Positions 1 through 6,488 of a DNA stretch of 14,280 nucleotides are shown one piece after another (positions within the stretch are counted from its first letter, which is position 1; every line of letters begins with the position of its first letter). This DNA is from Actinomycetes bacterium (GTDB lineage Bacteria > Actinomycetota > Actinomycetes > Actinomycetales > Actinomycetaceae), in assembly GCA_023426345.1 (NCBI GenBank), contig JAFAAX010000058.1:1-14280 (forward strand). Reading direction: 5' to 3'. Under the pieces are notes generated by a model. That model saw only the letters and a program-made list of their open reading frames with translations. It ran no database searches and was not told the origin of the DNA. The position numbers and the translations under genes are program-made.

Positions 1-18
1 GGGCCCGCCCGCCGAACA

Positions 19-36
19 GCGCGGACGCCTCCGCGC
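19..36 (-). terminator. Hairpin after the FKBP lipoprotein gene
   Basis: A perfect 7-bp stem (GCGCGGA / TCCGCGC) with a 4-nt loop lies about 13 nt past the stop codon of the minus-strand FKBP gene. No U-run follows, so it is at most a weak or factor-assisted terminator. Nothing else is visible in bases 1-49. Confidence 0.35.
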
Positions 37-49
37 ACCGGGGATTCCG

Positions 50-1069
50 TCAGCTCTGCGGCGACAGGACTCCGACGATGTCGACGACCATGACGGTCGT
101 CGACGTCTCGGCCTGGGTCGCCCCCGACTGCGAGGCGTCGGCGGTCGGCGGGAACACGAACAGGACGCGCGACCCGACCGTCTGGCCGACCAGGTCGGCC
201 ACGCCGGGCTGAAACATCTGGGGCCCCGCGGACGTCCATGTCGAGCTCATCGTCGAGGGGTCCTCGAGGAGCGCTCCCACGGCCTGGTAGATGACGTAGT
301 CGGAGTCGGTGATGGCCGCTCCGGCGCCCTTGGCCACGACGGTCGTCGACTGGGCGTTGTCCGCCCCGTCGGCGAAGGACAGCGTCGGCTCCGACCCGAG
401 GTCGCCGCTCACCGTGATGCCGGTGGGCAGCGCGTCGCCCGTGGGCGTCGCCGCGGTGAGCGCCGACACATCGGACCCGTCGACGGCGTTCTCGATGTCG
501 ACGACGAAGACCAGCGTCGACCCGGCCGGGATGGTCCCGCCCGTGTCCTGGTCCCCGTAGCCGTACTGGCACGGGATGACCACCTCGACGCGGTCGCCCA
601 CATGCTGGTCGGCCAGGCCGTACCGCCATCCGGCGATGACCTGGTCGAGGCCGAACCCGGTGGGGGCGCCCCGCGTGAACGACGAGTCGAAGACCGACCC
701 GTCGCTCCACAGCGCGCCCGCGTAGTCGGCCAGGATGAAGTCGGAGGAGCCCACCTGCGCGCCGTCGCCCTGAACGAGGGTCTTGACCTGGACGGTGTCG
801 GGTTCCTCGCCCGTGCCCGCGGAGATCGTCGGCGCCTCGCCGTAGCCGCCGGTGGCGTCCGGGAAATTCCCGGCGCCGGAGCGGTCGACGGTCGGCGGGT
901 CCGTGGCCAGCGCGCAGGAGACGGCCGCGCCGGACTGGGAGCCGGAGGCGGCCGCGTCGCCGGACTGGTCGGATTGGCCCGACTGGTCGCCCGAGGAGCA
1001 GGCGGCGAGGAGCAGCGCGGAGCCCAGCGCGCAGGCGGCGGCCACGCGCGTGATGCGAAGAGGAGTCAT
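50..1069 (-). CDS. Lipoprotein with tandem FKBP-type peptidyl-prolyl isomerase domains
   Basis: A 339-residue exported lipoprotein predicted to catalyse or assist proline isomerisation during folding outside the membrane. The N-terminus has a short basic region, a hydrophobic segment and lipobox L21-A22-A23-C24, followed by a Ser/Gln/Asp/Gly-rich linker (about 25-50). Domain 1 (about 94-195) is a full FKBP fold with expected pocket residues: Y116, F127-D128, V144-I145, W148, and an IPAGSTLVF strand near 180-188. Domain 2 (about 220-336) has the same layout (YVIYQAVGALL, GQTVGSRVLFVFPP, VVDIVGVL), but the FD pair and pocket Trp are absent, so it is probably non-catalytic. The ATG lies 4 nt after the erpA stop with no clear Shine-Dalgarno of its own, which suggests coupled translation in one operon. 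The family call is secure; substrates are unknown. Confidence 0.92.
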   Translation of the reverse strand: MTPLRITRVAAACALGSALLLAACSSGDQSGQSDQSGDAAASGSQSGAAVSCALATDPPTVDRSGAGNFPDATGGYGEAPTISAGTGEEPDTVQVKTLVQGDGAQVGSSDFILADYAGALWSDGSVFDSSFTRGAPTGFGLDQVIAGWRYGLADQHVGDRVEVVIPCQYGYGDQDTGGTIPAGSTLVFVVDIENAVDGSDVSALTAATPTGDALPTGITVSGDLGSEPTLSFADGADNAQSTTVVAKGAGAAITDSDYVIYQAVGALLEDPSTMSSTWTSAGPQMFQPGVADLVGQTVGSRVLFVFPPTADASQSGATQAETSTTVMVVDIVGVLSPQS

Positions 1070-1073
1070 CGGA

Positions 1074-1427
1074 TCAGTGGAACGATTCTCCGCAGGCGCA
1101 GGTGGACTGCGCGTTCGGGTTGTCGATGGTGAATCCCTGGCGCTCGATGGAGTCCGCGAAGTCGATCGTCGCGCCGCTGAGGTACGGCACGCTCATGCGG
1201 TCGACGACCACCTCGACGCCGTCGAAGTCGCGGACGGCGTCGCCGTCGAGCAGCCGGTCGTCGAAGTACAGCTGGTAGATCAGTCCGGAGCACCCGCCCG
1301 GCTGGACGGCGATGCGCAGGCGCAGGTCGTCGCGTCCCTCCTGCTCGAGCAGGCTGGCGACCTTCGTGGCGGCGACGTCGGTGAGCAGGACCTCGTGGGT
1401 GGGCAGCTCGGTGATGGTCTCGGACAT
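1074..1427 (-). CDS. erpA: Iron-sulfur cluster insertion protein, ErpA/HesB/IscA family
   Basis: A 117-residue A-type Fe-S carrier, cytoplasmic, which passes clusters assembled by the SUF machinery to target enzymes. The three conserved cysteines are present: C46 in GGCSG and C110/C112 in the C-terminal CAC motif. Length is typical. The ATG at 1427 follows a good ribosome binding site (GAGGAGAG, then about 3 nt), which fixes the start. The upstream glycerate-kinase-like gene ends 35 nt before it on the same strand. That gap holds a possible -10 (TAGGGT, 1460-1465, minus strand) overlapping the upstream stop, so erpA could also have its own promoter. The FKBP gene follows 4 nt downstream. ErpA beside a glycerate-kinase-like gene and a DUF3043 gene is, from memory, a conserved actinobacterial neighbourhood (compare Rv2204c-Rv2205c-Rv2206 of M. 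tuberculosis). Confidence 0.95.
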   Translation of the reverse strand: MSETITELPTHEVLLTDVAATKVASLLEQEGRDDLRLRIAVQPGGCSGLIYQLYFDDRLLDGDAVRDFDGVEVVVDRMSVPYLSGATIDFADSIERQGFTIDNPNAQSTCACGESFH

Positions 1428-1462
1428 GTCTCTCCTCGTTCCAGACGTTTTCCGCGCTCACC

Positions 1463-2470
1463 CTACGTCCGGGCCCAGGTGCGCGCCACCCTTCGCCCGC
1501 CCTCGACGAGGGCGTCCCCGCCGGCTCCCACGGTGAGCACCCCGTGGAGGCCCCACTGCGCGGCCTCGTGCGCGGACAGCGAGGACTCCGCCCCGATCGC
1601 GACCACCGGGAGGGCCCGCTCCGCGGCGGCCGCCGTCACGGTGTCCAGCAGGGCGTCCGCCAGATGTGGGGAATGCAACAGCGGCTCCGCCACGACCACC
1701 AGGTCCGCGCGGTCCAGGCGCGCCCCCAGCTCCGTGACGTCGGCGAGCAGCGCCCCGGTGGAGACCAGGCGTCCGCCGAGGGCCAGGATCATCGCCGCGG
1801 CGCCGCCGGCCGCCCCGGATCCCGGCTGCCGGGAGGGATCGGTGGCCGCCGCAGACGCCGGCCCGGCCGGCTCCCCGGCGACGGGGAGCAACGGGCGGAG
1901 GGGCCGCGCCCCGCGGAACATCCGTCCCAGGGCGGCCGTGAGCCCGCGGTCCTGGGACGCCCGCGGTTCGAGATCGAGGCCCACCGCCATCACGGAGGAC
2001 ATCCCCAGCAGGGGGCGCGACGTCGAGGCGGCCGCGATGAGGTCGGCGCCCGCCACGCGCGCCCGGGCCAACGCCAGCGCGCGGGCGGCGTCCTCGTCCA
2101 GGGAGGCCGGCGTCGGCCGGACGTCGACGCCCGACAGGACCGAGACCAGCCCGAGCCCCGCGTCGGAGTCGATCGCGTGCCCGCCCTCGACGACGGGGGT
2201 GAGCCCCGCGTCGAGGGCGGCGAGCACCCGCTCGCCGGCGCGCCGCGTCGAGGCCTCCTCGATGCCGACGGGGATCGGCGCGAGCCCCCGCGCCGGGGAG
2301 GACGCCACCGCCTGGGCGAACGCCTCGCCGGGGCCGAAGGGCACGGCGTCGATCTCCCATCCCGGCGCCGCCGCGCGGAACCCGGCGGCCACCTGCGCCA
2401 GGGCCGCCGATGCGGGGACGCCTCCGCGTCCGCCCGGCCCCGACCAGTGGCCGGCGACCAGCGCCCTCAC
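1463..2470 (-). CDS. Degenerate glycerate kinase-like protein
   Basis: 335 residues from a GTG start. The family signature PGSGAAGG is at 216-223, followed by the usual ALGGRLVSTGALL and RADLVVV strands, which places it in the glycerate kinase (GlxK) fold; the family is usually near 370-380 residues. The reaction would be glycerate phosphorylation, but the protein departs from the family. The Gly-Glu-Gly segment with its Asp/Gln and Gly-Lys follow-up, expected after the ADLV strand, reads VAEPLLHS (260-267). The N-terminal Asp-Ser-Phe-Lys-type motif is replaced by GHWSGPGGRGG (7-17). Catalysis of the standard reaction is therefore doubtful. I chose the GTG at 2470 because its GTGA overlaps the M20 stop (2467-2469), a classic coupling arrangement, and upstream residues in this frame are shadow of the M20 gene. 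Residues 200-217 are Pro/Ala/Ser-rich. Confidence 0.8.
   Translation of the reverse strand: MRALVAGHWSGPGGRGGVPASAALAQVAAGFRAAAPGWEIDAVPFGPGEAFAQAVASSPARGLAPIPVGIEEASTRRAGERVLAALDAGLTPVVEGGHAIDSDAGLGLVSVLSGVDVRPTPASLDEDAARALALARARVAGADLIAAASTSRPLLGMSSVMAVGLDLEPRASQDRGLTAALGRMFRGARPLRPLLPVAGEPAGPASAAATDPSRQPGSGAAGGAAAMILALGGRLVSTGALLADVTELGARLDRADLVVVAEPLLHSPHLADALLDTVTAAAAERALPVVAIGAESSLSAHEAAQWGLHGVLTVGAGGDALVEGGRRVARTWART
1502..1522. repeat. 21-bp repeat copy A, inside the glycerate-kinase-like gene
   Basis: These 21 bases recur exactly, as reverse complement, at 11676-11696 in the panE-like gene. The core decamer GACGAGGGCG (1505-1514) also occurs in both arms of the 7404-7458 inverted repeat and twice in panE. 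The two genes read it in different frames, so shared protein sequence does not explain the match. Confidence 0.5.
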
Positions 2471-3861
2471 GCGTCGGCGGCCAGGCGGGCCAGCAGCAGG
2501 GCCTCGGCGAGGACCGCGTGCTCGAGATCGGGCAGGGACTGGGACTCGTCCTCCGAATGGGCGTTCGTCAGCGGATCCTCCACGCCCGTGACGACCACCT
2601 GGGCGTCGGGGAACACGCGCTGGAAGTCCGAGATGAAGGGGATCGAGCCGCCGACGCCCATATTGACGGAGGGCACGCCCCAGGACTCCGTGAGCGCCCA
2701 GTGGACGTCGCGGGCCACGGCCGATGTGAGGTCCGCCTGATATCCGGGGCCGCACTCGCCCGGCGTGACCGTCACCTCCGCGCCGAAGGGGACATGGGCG
2801 AGGAGGTGCGCGGTGACGGCGTCCACCGCCACGCGCGGGTCCTCGCCGGGCACCGTCCGGATCGACAGCCGGAACCGGGCTTCCGGGGCGATCGTGTTGG
2901 AGGCGTCCGCGACGGGGCGCGCGTCGAAGCCGATGACGTTGACGGCGGGCTTCGTCCACACGCGCGCCGCGAGGTCGCCCGTGCCGGCCAGCCGGTAGCC
3001 CTCGACGACGCCCGCGGCCTCGCGGAACTCGTCCTCCGGCCAGTCGACGTCGGCCGTGTCCAGGCCGCCCAGGCCGGCCACGGCCACGTCACCCCGGTCG
3101 TCGTGCAGGCTCGCGATGAGGCGCGCGGCCAGCGTGACGGCGTCGAGGATCGGGCCGCCGAACGCGCCCGAGTGGACGGCGTGCTCGAGGACCTTGACGT
3201 CCACGGTCACCGTCGAGTTGCCGCGCAGGGTCGAGGTGAGGGCCGGTTCGCCGGCCTTCCAGTTGTCCGAGTCGCACACGACGATGACGTCCGCGCGCAG
3301 CTGCTCGGCGTAGGTGGTGAGGAAGTCGACGAACGAGGGCGACCCCACCTCCTCCTCGCCCTCGATGTAGACGACGACGTTGACGCCCAAGTCTCCGGCG
3401 AGCGCGCGGAGCGCCCCCAGGTGGACGACGACGCCCGCCCCGTCGTCGGAGGCCCCGCGCCCGTACATGCGGTCCCCCCGGACCTCGGCGGCGAAAGGCC
3501 GGGAGTGCCACCGGTCGAGGCCGCCGGTCGGCTGGACATCGTGGTGGGCGTAGAGCAGCACCGTGGGCGCGCCCTCCAGCGGCCGCGTCCGGGCGACCAC
3601 GGCGGGCCGGCCGGGCGTGCCGTCCGGGTTCGACGCGCGGAGGATCTCCCCGACGAGCCCCACCGACTCGAAGCGGCGGAGGACGTGCTCGGCCGAGGCC
3701 CGCACGTCGGCCTCGCGGGCCGGGTCGGAGGAGACCGAGGGGATCGCGACCAGGGCGGACAGCTCGTCGACGAGCGTCGGGAACGCCTCGCGGACGCGCG
3801 CGCGGAGATCCTCCGCGGAGGGGGTGAGAGCGGGGACCGTGGACGCAGCGGGTGTCGGCAT
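2467..3861 (-). CDS. M20-family metallopeptidase (dipeptidase)
   Basis: A 464-residue cytoplasmic di-zinc peptidase of the M20 (CNDP/PepV-like, ArgE/DapE fold) family; the likely role is hydrolysis of dipeptides or related amides. Expected metal and catalytic positions are visible: H106 and D108 in YAHHDVQP, D139 in GRGASDDGAG, E170-E171 in EGEEEVGS, D197 in VVCDSDN, and H435 in NAHSEDE. The dimerisation lid lies at about 215-340 and ends in the family's GGSIPFISDF region (404-413). The frame is open far upstream, but the ATG at 3861 gives the normal length and sits 7 nt after a -10-like TACAGT, which suggests a leaderless mRNA. Its stop overlaps the next gene's GTG. Exact substrate specificity cannot be read from the sequence. 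Confidence 0.93.
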   Translation of the reverse strand: MPTPAASTVPALTPSAEDLRARVREAFPTLVDELSALVAIPSVSSDPAREADVRASAEHVLRRFESVGLVGEILRASNPDGTPGRPAVVARTRPLEGAPTVLLYAHHDVQPTGGLDRWHSRPFAAEVRGDRMYGRGASDDGAGVVVHLGALRALAGDLGVNVVVYIEGEEEVGSPSFVDFLTTYAEQLRADVIVVCDSDNWKAGEPALTSTLRGNSTVTVDVKVLEHAVHSGAFGGPILDAVTLAARLIASLHDDRGDVAVAGLGGLDTADVDWPEDEFREAAGVVEGYRLAGTGDLAARVWTKPAVNVIGFDARPVADASNTIAPEARFRLSIRTVPGEDPRVAVDAVTAHLLAHVPFGAEVTVTPGECGPGYQADLTSAVARDVHWALTESWGVPSVNMGVGGSIPFISDFQRVFPDAQVVVTGVEDPLTNAHSEDESQSLPDLEHAVLAEALLLARLAADA

Positions 3862-3868
3862 GGGTCCC

Positions 3869-3874
3869 ACTGTA
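3869..3874 (-). promoter_or_regulatory. -10 element of the M20 dipeptidase gene, leaderless type
   Basis: Minus strand TACAGT is followed by 7 nt (GGGACCC) and the ATG, so transcription should begin at or next to the A of the start codon. There is no Shine-Dalgarno. The -35 region (TGTCCG, 17-nt spacer) is a poor match to consensus. This unit would drive M20, the glycerate-kinase-like gene, erpA and the FKBP gene. Confidence 0.55.
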
Positions 3875-3966
3875 GGCGTCCGTCCGGGGCTCGGACAGGC
3901 CCGGGGTCCGCGCGGGTGAGGCGAGCGCCTCATCGCCCCCGGGACGGCGGGCCGCCCGCGATCCAC

Positions 3967-3972
3967 TACCCT
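3967..3972 (+). promoter_or_regulatory. -10 element of the DUF3043 gene, leaderless type
   Basis: TACCCT is followed by 6 nt (GGGAGC) and the GTG start codon at 3979. No recognisable -35 or separate ribosome binding site is seen. The arrangement decides the GTG start for an otherwise long open frame. Confidence 0.55.
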
Positions 3973-3978
3973 GGGAGC

Positions 3979-4614
3979 GTGTTCAGCCGCAAGAAGTCCG
4001 AGCCCGCGCCCGCCGTCGAGGTCAACGAGCCCCGCTCCGCGCCGAGCGCGCCGAAGAAGGGCCGTCCCACCCCGTCCCGGCGCGAGGCCGAGGCCCGCCA
4101 CAATCAGCCGCTGGTGCCCGCCGACCGCAAGGAGGCGAAGCGCCGTTCCAAGGAGCTGCGCGACGCCGCCTACCGCCGCGAGCAGGAGGCGCTGGAGACC
4201 GGCGACGAGCGCTATCTGCCCGTGCGCGACAAGGGGCGCGTGCGCCGCTTCACGCGCGACTGGCTGGACGCCCGGTGGTCGCTGTCGGAGTTCGTGGTGC
4301 CCGCGATGTTGATCTTCCTCGTCGCGATGCTGGGCGCCTCCTTCATCCGGACCAACGTCGACCTGATCACCCGCGTGATCTTCGTCCTCACGATCGCCTT
4401 CTATGCGCTGCTCATCGCCTCGATCATCGAGGGCGTCGCCGTGTGGCAGCGCCTCAAGCGCCGCATCCGCCACAAGTGGCCCGAGGAGTCCATTCCGCGA
4501 GGCACCTGGTTCTACGCCTACTCCCGCATGGTGATGGCGCGCCGTTGGCGCACGCCGAAGCCGCAGGTGGCCCGCGGCGCCTTCCCCGACGCGGAGCCGA
4601 AGACCGCGCGCTGA
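3979..4614 (+). CDS. DUF3043 domain membrane protein
   Basis: 211 residues from GTG, with the layout of the actinobacterial DUF3043 family. A highly charged Lys/Arg/Glu-rich cytoplasmic N-terminus (1-100) includes GRPTPSRREAEARHNQPLVP, followed by two hydrophobic helices (about 104-123 and 130-154) separated by a short FIRTNVDL loop, then a basic C-terminal tail (WQRLKRRIRHKWP and onward). Both ends are probably cytoplasmic by the positive-inside rule. Function is unknown. It is transcribed divergently from the M20/glycerate-kinase-like/erpA run, 117 nt away, a context I recall as conserved in actinobacteria; that hints at a link but proves none. The frame is open for over 1.5 kb upstream, but this is antisense shadow of the M20 gene. 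Confidence 0.88.
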   Translation: MFSRKKSEPAPAVEVNEPRSAPSAPKKGRPTPSRREAEARHNQPLVPADRKEAKRRSKELRDAAYRREQEALETGDERYLPVRDKGRVRRFTRDWLDARWSLSEFVVPAMLIFLVAMLGASFIRTNVDLITRVIFVLTIAFYALLIASIIEGVAVWQRLKRRIRHKWPEESIPRGTWFYAYSRMVMARRWRTPKPQVARGAFPDAEPKTAR

Positions 4615-4648
4615 CCCGCCTCGGGGCCGGCCGTGCCGTCCCGCCCGT

Positions 4649-4668
4649 CGGATCCGAGTCAGGATCCG
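4649..4668. terminator. Hairpin between convergent DUF3043 and pyrD genes
   Basis: A perfect 7-bp stem (CGGATCC / GGATCCG) with a 6-nt loop lies in the 56-nt gap between two convergent genes, so it could serve both strands. There is no U-tract on either side. It may act as a weak bidirectional terminator. Confidence 0.4.
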
Positions 4669-4670
4669 GA

Positions 4671-5732
4671 TCAGGGGCGAGGTTGTCCGGGATCGCCGGT
4701 CCGCGCCCCGCAGGCCAGGGCCCGGTTCATCCTCCCCGGCCAGGCGGGCCCCTCATAGACGAAGGCCGTGAATCCTTCCAGGAGGTCCGCTCCGGCCTCG
4801 CGCATCCGGCGCGCCTGCTCGGGCGTGGAGACGCCCCCCGACGCGATGACGAGCTGTCCCGGACCCCGGTGGGCGCACACCAGCCGGACGACCTCCAGCG
4901 CGCGGGGGAACAGGCGCGGTCCGGAGACGCCCCCCTCCCCCAGGTCGTGGGCGATCGTCGTGTTCGTCGCGACGAGGCCCTCCAGGCCCAGGTCGCGCGT
5001 CAGCGCGACGACGTCGAGGATCTCGCGGTCGGACAGGTCCGGGGCGATCTTGACGAACAGGGGGACGCGGCGCCCCGGCGCCCCCTCCTCGCAGCCCCTC
5101 CGCGCGGCCTGCAGGATCGGCCGCAGCGCCTCCGCGGCCTGGAGGTCGCGCAGTCCGGGCGTGTTGGGCGAGGAGACGTTGACGACGACGAAGTCCGCCC
5201 AGGGGGCGAGCAGACGGGCGCAGGCGCGGTAGTCCGCGGGAGCGTCCGCCGCCGGCGTCGCCTTGTTCTTCCCGATGTTCGCCCCGACGACGGCGGCGCG
5301 CCCCGCCCGCGTGGCCCGCAGGCGGCGCAGCCGGTCGGCGGCGGCCTCGGCCCCCAGATTGTTGAAGCCCATCCGGTTGCGGATCCCGCGTTCGTCCAGG
5401 AGCCGCCACATCCGCGGCCGGTCGTTGCCCGGCTGGGGGCGGGGCGTGACGGTCCCGATCTCGACGAAGCCGAACCCCAGGGCGCACATGCCCAGGACGG
5501 CGCGGGCGTTCTTGTCCATGCCGGCGGCCAGGCCGAGCCGCCCGGGCACCGCCCGCCCGCCGATCCGCACCGGGTCCGCGGGGGCCGGCAGATGGCCCAT
5601 CGTCGCCCGGAGCGCCCCGCGCGCCGCAGCGAGGTCGCCCGCCAGGGCGACGGCGGCGAGCCCCCACTCATGGGCGAGCTCGGGATCGACCCGCCGGATC
5701 GCGGTGTCGTAGGCCCACGTGTACAGCGACAT
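4671..5732 (-). CDS. pyrD: Dihydroorotate dehydrogenase (quinone), class 2
   Basis: 353 residues. It oxidises dihydroorotate to orotate in de novo pyrimidine synthesis, passing electrons through FMN to membrane quinone. The class 2 form is shown by the amphipathic N-terminal extension (about 1-40: LYTWAYDTAIRRVDPELAHEW) and by EIGTVTPRPQPGN (91-103) and NRMGFNNLG (119-127). The catalytic serine region is NVSSPNTPGLR (185-195), FMN-contacting K228 sits in FVKIAPDLSD, and the GGV turn is at 299-301. The C-terminal tail after about 335 is short and Gly/Pro-rich. The ATG at 5732 follows TAGCGT by 6 nt, implying a leaderless transcript. An unknown gene ends 59 nt upstream on the same strand, but pyrD appears to have its own promoter. 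Confidence 0.96.
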   Translation of the reverse strand: MSLYTWAYDTAIRRVDPELAHEWGLAAVALAGDLAAARGALRATMGHLPAPADPVRIGGRAVPGRLGLAAGMDKNARAVLGMCALGFGFVEIGTVTPRPQPGNDRPRMWRLLDERGIRNRMGFNNLGAEAAADRLRRLRATRAGRAAVVGANIGKNKATPAADAPADYRACARLLAPWADFVVVNVSSPNTPGLRDLQAAEALRPILQAARRGCEEGAPGRRVPLFVKIAPDLSDREILDVVALTRDLGLEGLVATNTTIAHDLGEGGVSGPRLFPRALEVVRLVCAHRGPGQLVIASGGVSTPEQARRMREAGADLLEGFTAFVYEGPAWPGRMNRALACGARTGDPGQPRP

Positions 5733-5738
5733 GGCCCC

Positions 5739-5744
5739 ACGCTA
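5739..5744 (-). promoter_or_regulatory. -10 element of pyrD, leaderless type
   Basis: Minus strand TAGCGT is followed by 6 nt (GGGGCC) and the pyrD ATG. No Shine-Dalgarno is present, in keeping with transcription starting at the initiation codon. Confidence 0.5.
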
Positions 5745-5791
5745 CCGGAGCGGCGGGCCGCGCCCGCGGGCCGTCCGGCGCGCCACGCGGG

Positions 5792-6298
5792 TCAGTCCCA
5801 CCACATCCACCACCCGATGCGGCCCTGCGCGTCCTCGGCCATCAGCCGGCGGAAGTCGTCCGGATAGCCGGTGCGCGCGCCCAGGCCGAGGCCCTCGCGC
5901 ACGTCCCGCCACACGCGCCGCAGGCTGACGGACCCGTCGGGCAGGGGCGGCACGGCGGCGCCCGCCGCGAAGATCCCGTCCACGCTCACCCGCTCGTCCC
6001 ACCGCGGGGGTCCGACGACGTACCCGTGGAGCAGCACATCCCCGGGATGGTCGACGGCCGCCCTCAGCGCCGCCGCACACTCGGGCCCGCGGTTCTGCCG
6101 GTCGCGCAGGTTCGCCTCCGGCAGGCGCTCGAGCAGCGCGGCCGCCTCCCGGCTCCCCAGGCCCGCGAACCGCGCGAAGTCGGAGCCGGCCCCTCTCCCC
6201 CGGTCGAGGAACGGCGCCACGACGTCGTCCACCTCCGCCTGGCGCGTCCACCCCGGCGCCCCGTAGAACCAGGCCTCCTCCACTGCCGTCCCGCTCAT
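5792..6298 (-). CDS. Hypothetical protein, 168 residues
   Basis: I do not recognise this protein. It is probably cytoplasmic: no signal peptide or membrane helix is seen. It is acidic and aromatic-rich, with WFYGAPGW at 10-17, a central helical section (about 22-85) containing LDRGRGAGSDFARFAGLGSR, a strand-like DVLLHGYVVG (87-96), and an unusual end WWMWWD (163-168). The ATG at 6298 is preceded by a strong AGGAGG with 7-nt spacing. The frame stays open upstream to about 6517, but that extension is Arg/Pro-rich and lies over the TrmH promoter, so I rejected it. The good ribosome binding site and gene-like composition argue that it is real. It lies upstream of pyrD and divergent from the TrmH gene. 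Confidence 0.7.
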   Translation of the reverse strand: MSGTAVEEAWFYGAPGWTRQAEVDDVVAPFLDRGRGAGSDFARFAGLGSREAAALLERLPEANLRDRQNRGPECAAALRAAVDHPGDVLLHGYVVGPPRWDERVSVDGIFAAGAAVPPLPDGSVSLRRVWRDVREGLGLGARTGYPDDFRRLMAEDAQGRIGWWMWWD

Positions 6299-6399
6299 CG
6301 CGCCGCCTCCTCGTCGCTGCGCCCGGGGCCGCTCCCCGGACCGGTGCGCTCCAGTCAAGCGGGCCCGCCACCGCCGCGTCGGCGCCGTCGGCGCGGCCT

Positions 6400-6439
6400 G
6401 TGGACGGCGCCGCCGGTCGGCCCCCGCCGGTGGACGGCG
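6400..6439. repeat. Direct repeat GTGGACGGCG in the divergent intergenic region
   Basis: GTGGACGGCG occurs at 6400-6409 and again at 6430-6439, exactly 30 bp apart, with a partial third copy GTGGATCGA at 6448-6456 just upstream of the TrmH-type gene's -10. It could be a tandem regulator site or chance in GC-rich sequence. The rest of the 190-bp gap shows nothing else clear. Confidence 0.3.
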
Positions 6440-6452
6440 AGACGGGTGTGGA

Positions 6453-6482
6453 TCGACCGGCGCGACGGGGCGCGGCGATAAT
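6453..6482 (+). promoter_or_regulatory. Promoter of the TrmH-family gene, leaderless type
   Basis: A -35-like TCGACC (6453-6458) is separated by 18 nt from a -10 GATAAT (6477-6482), the best-matching -10 of the window apart from TACAAT at 8281. Six nt (GGTCCG) then separate it from the GTG start at 6489, so the mRNA is predicted to lack a leader. Confidence 0.6.
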
Positions 6483-6488
6483 GGTCCG

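Noticed and set aside
852..2591. Plus-strand 579-codon open frame opposite the FKBP, erpA and kinase-like genes
   Set aside because: Its composition is an Arg/Pro/Ala shadow of the minus-strand genes, without ribosome site or domain.
3862..4473. N-terminal extension of the M20 peptidase to 668 residues
   Set aside because: The extension lies antisense to the DUF3043 gene and has no family match. The ATG at 3861 gives normal M20 length and has a -10 at the right distance.
6398..6456. DnaA boxes or a replication origin, from TGTGGA-like strings
   Set aside because: The strings continue as CGG or TCG, not as the required CAA/TAA, there is no AT-rich unwinding region, and no dnaA/dnaN genes are nearby.
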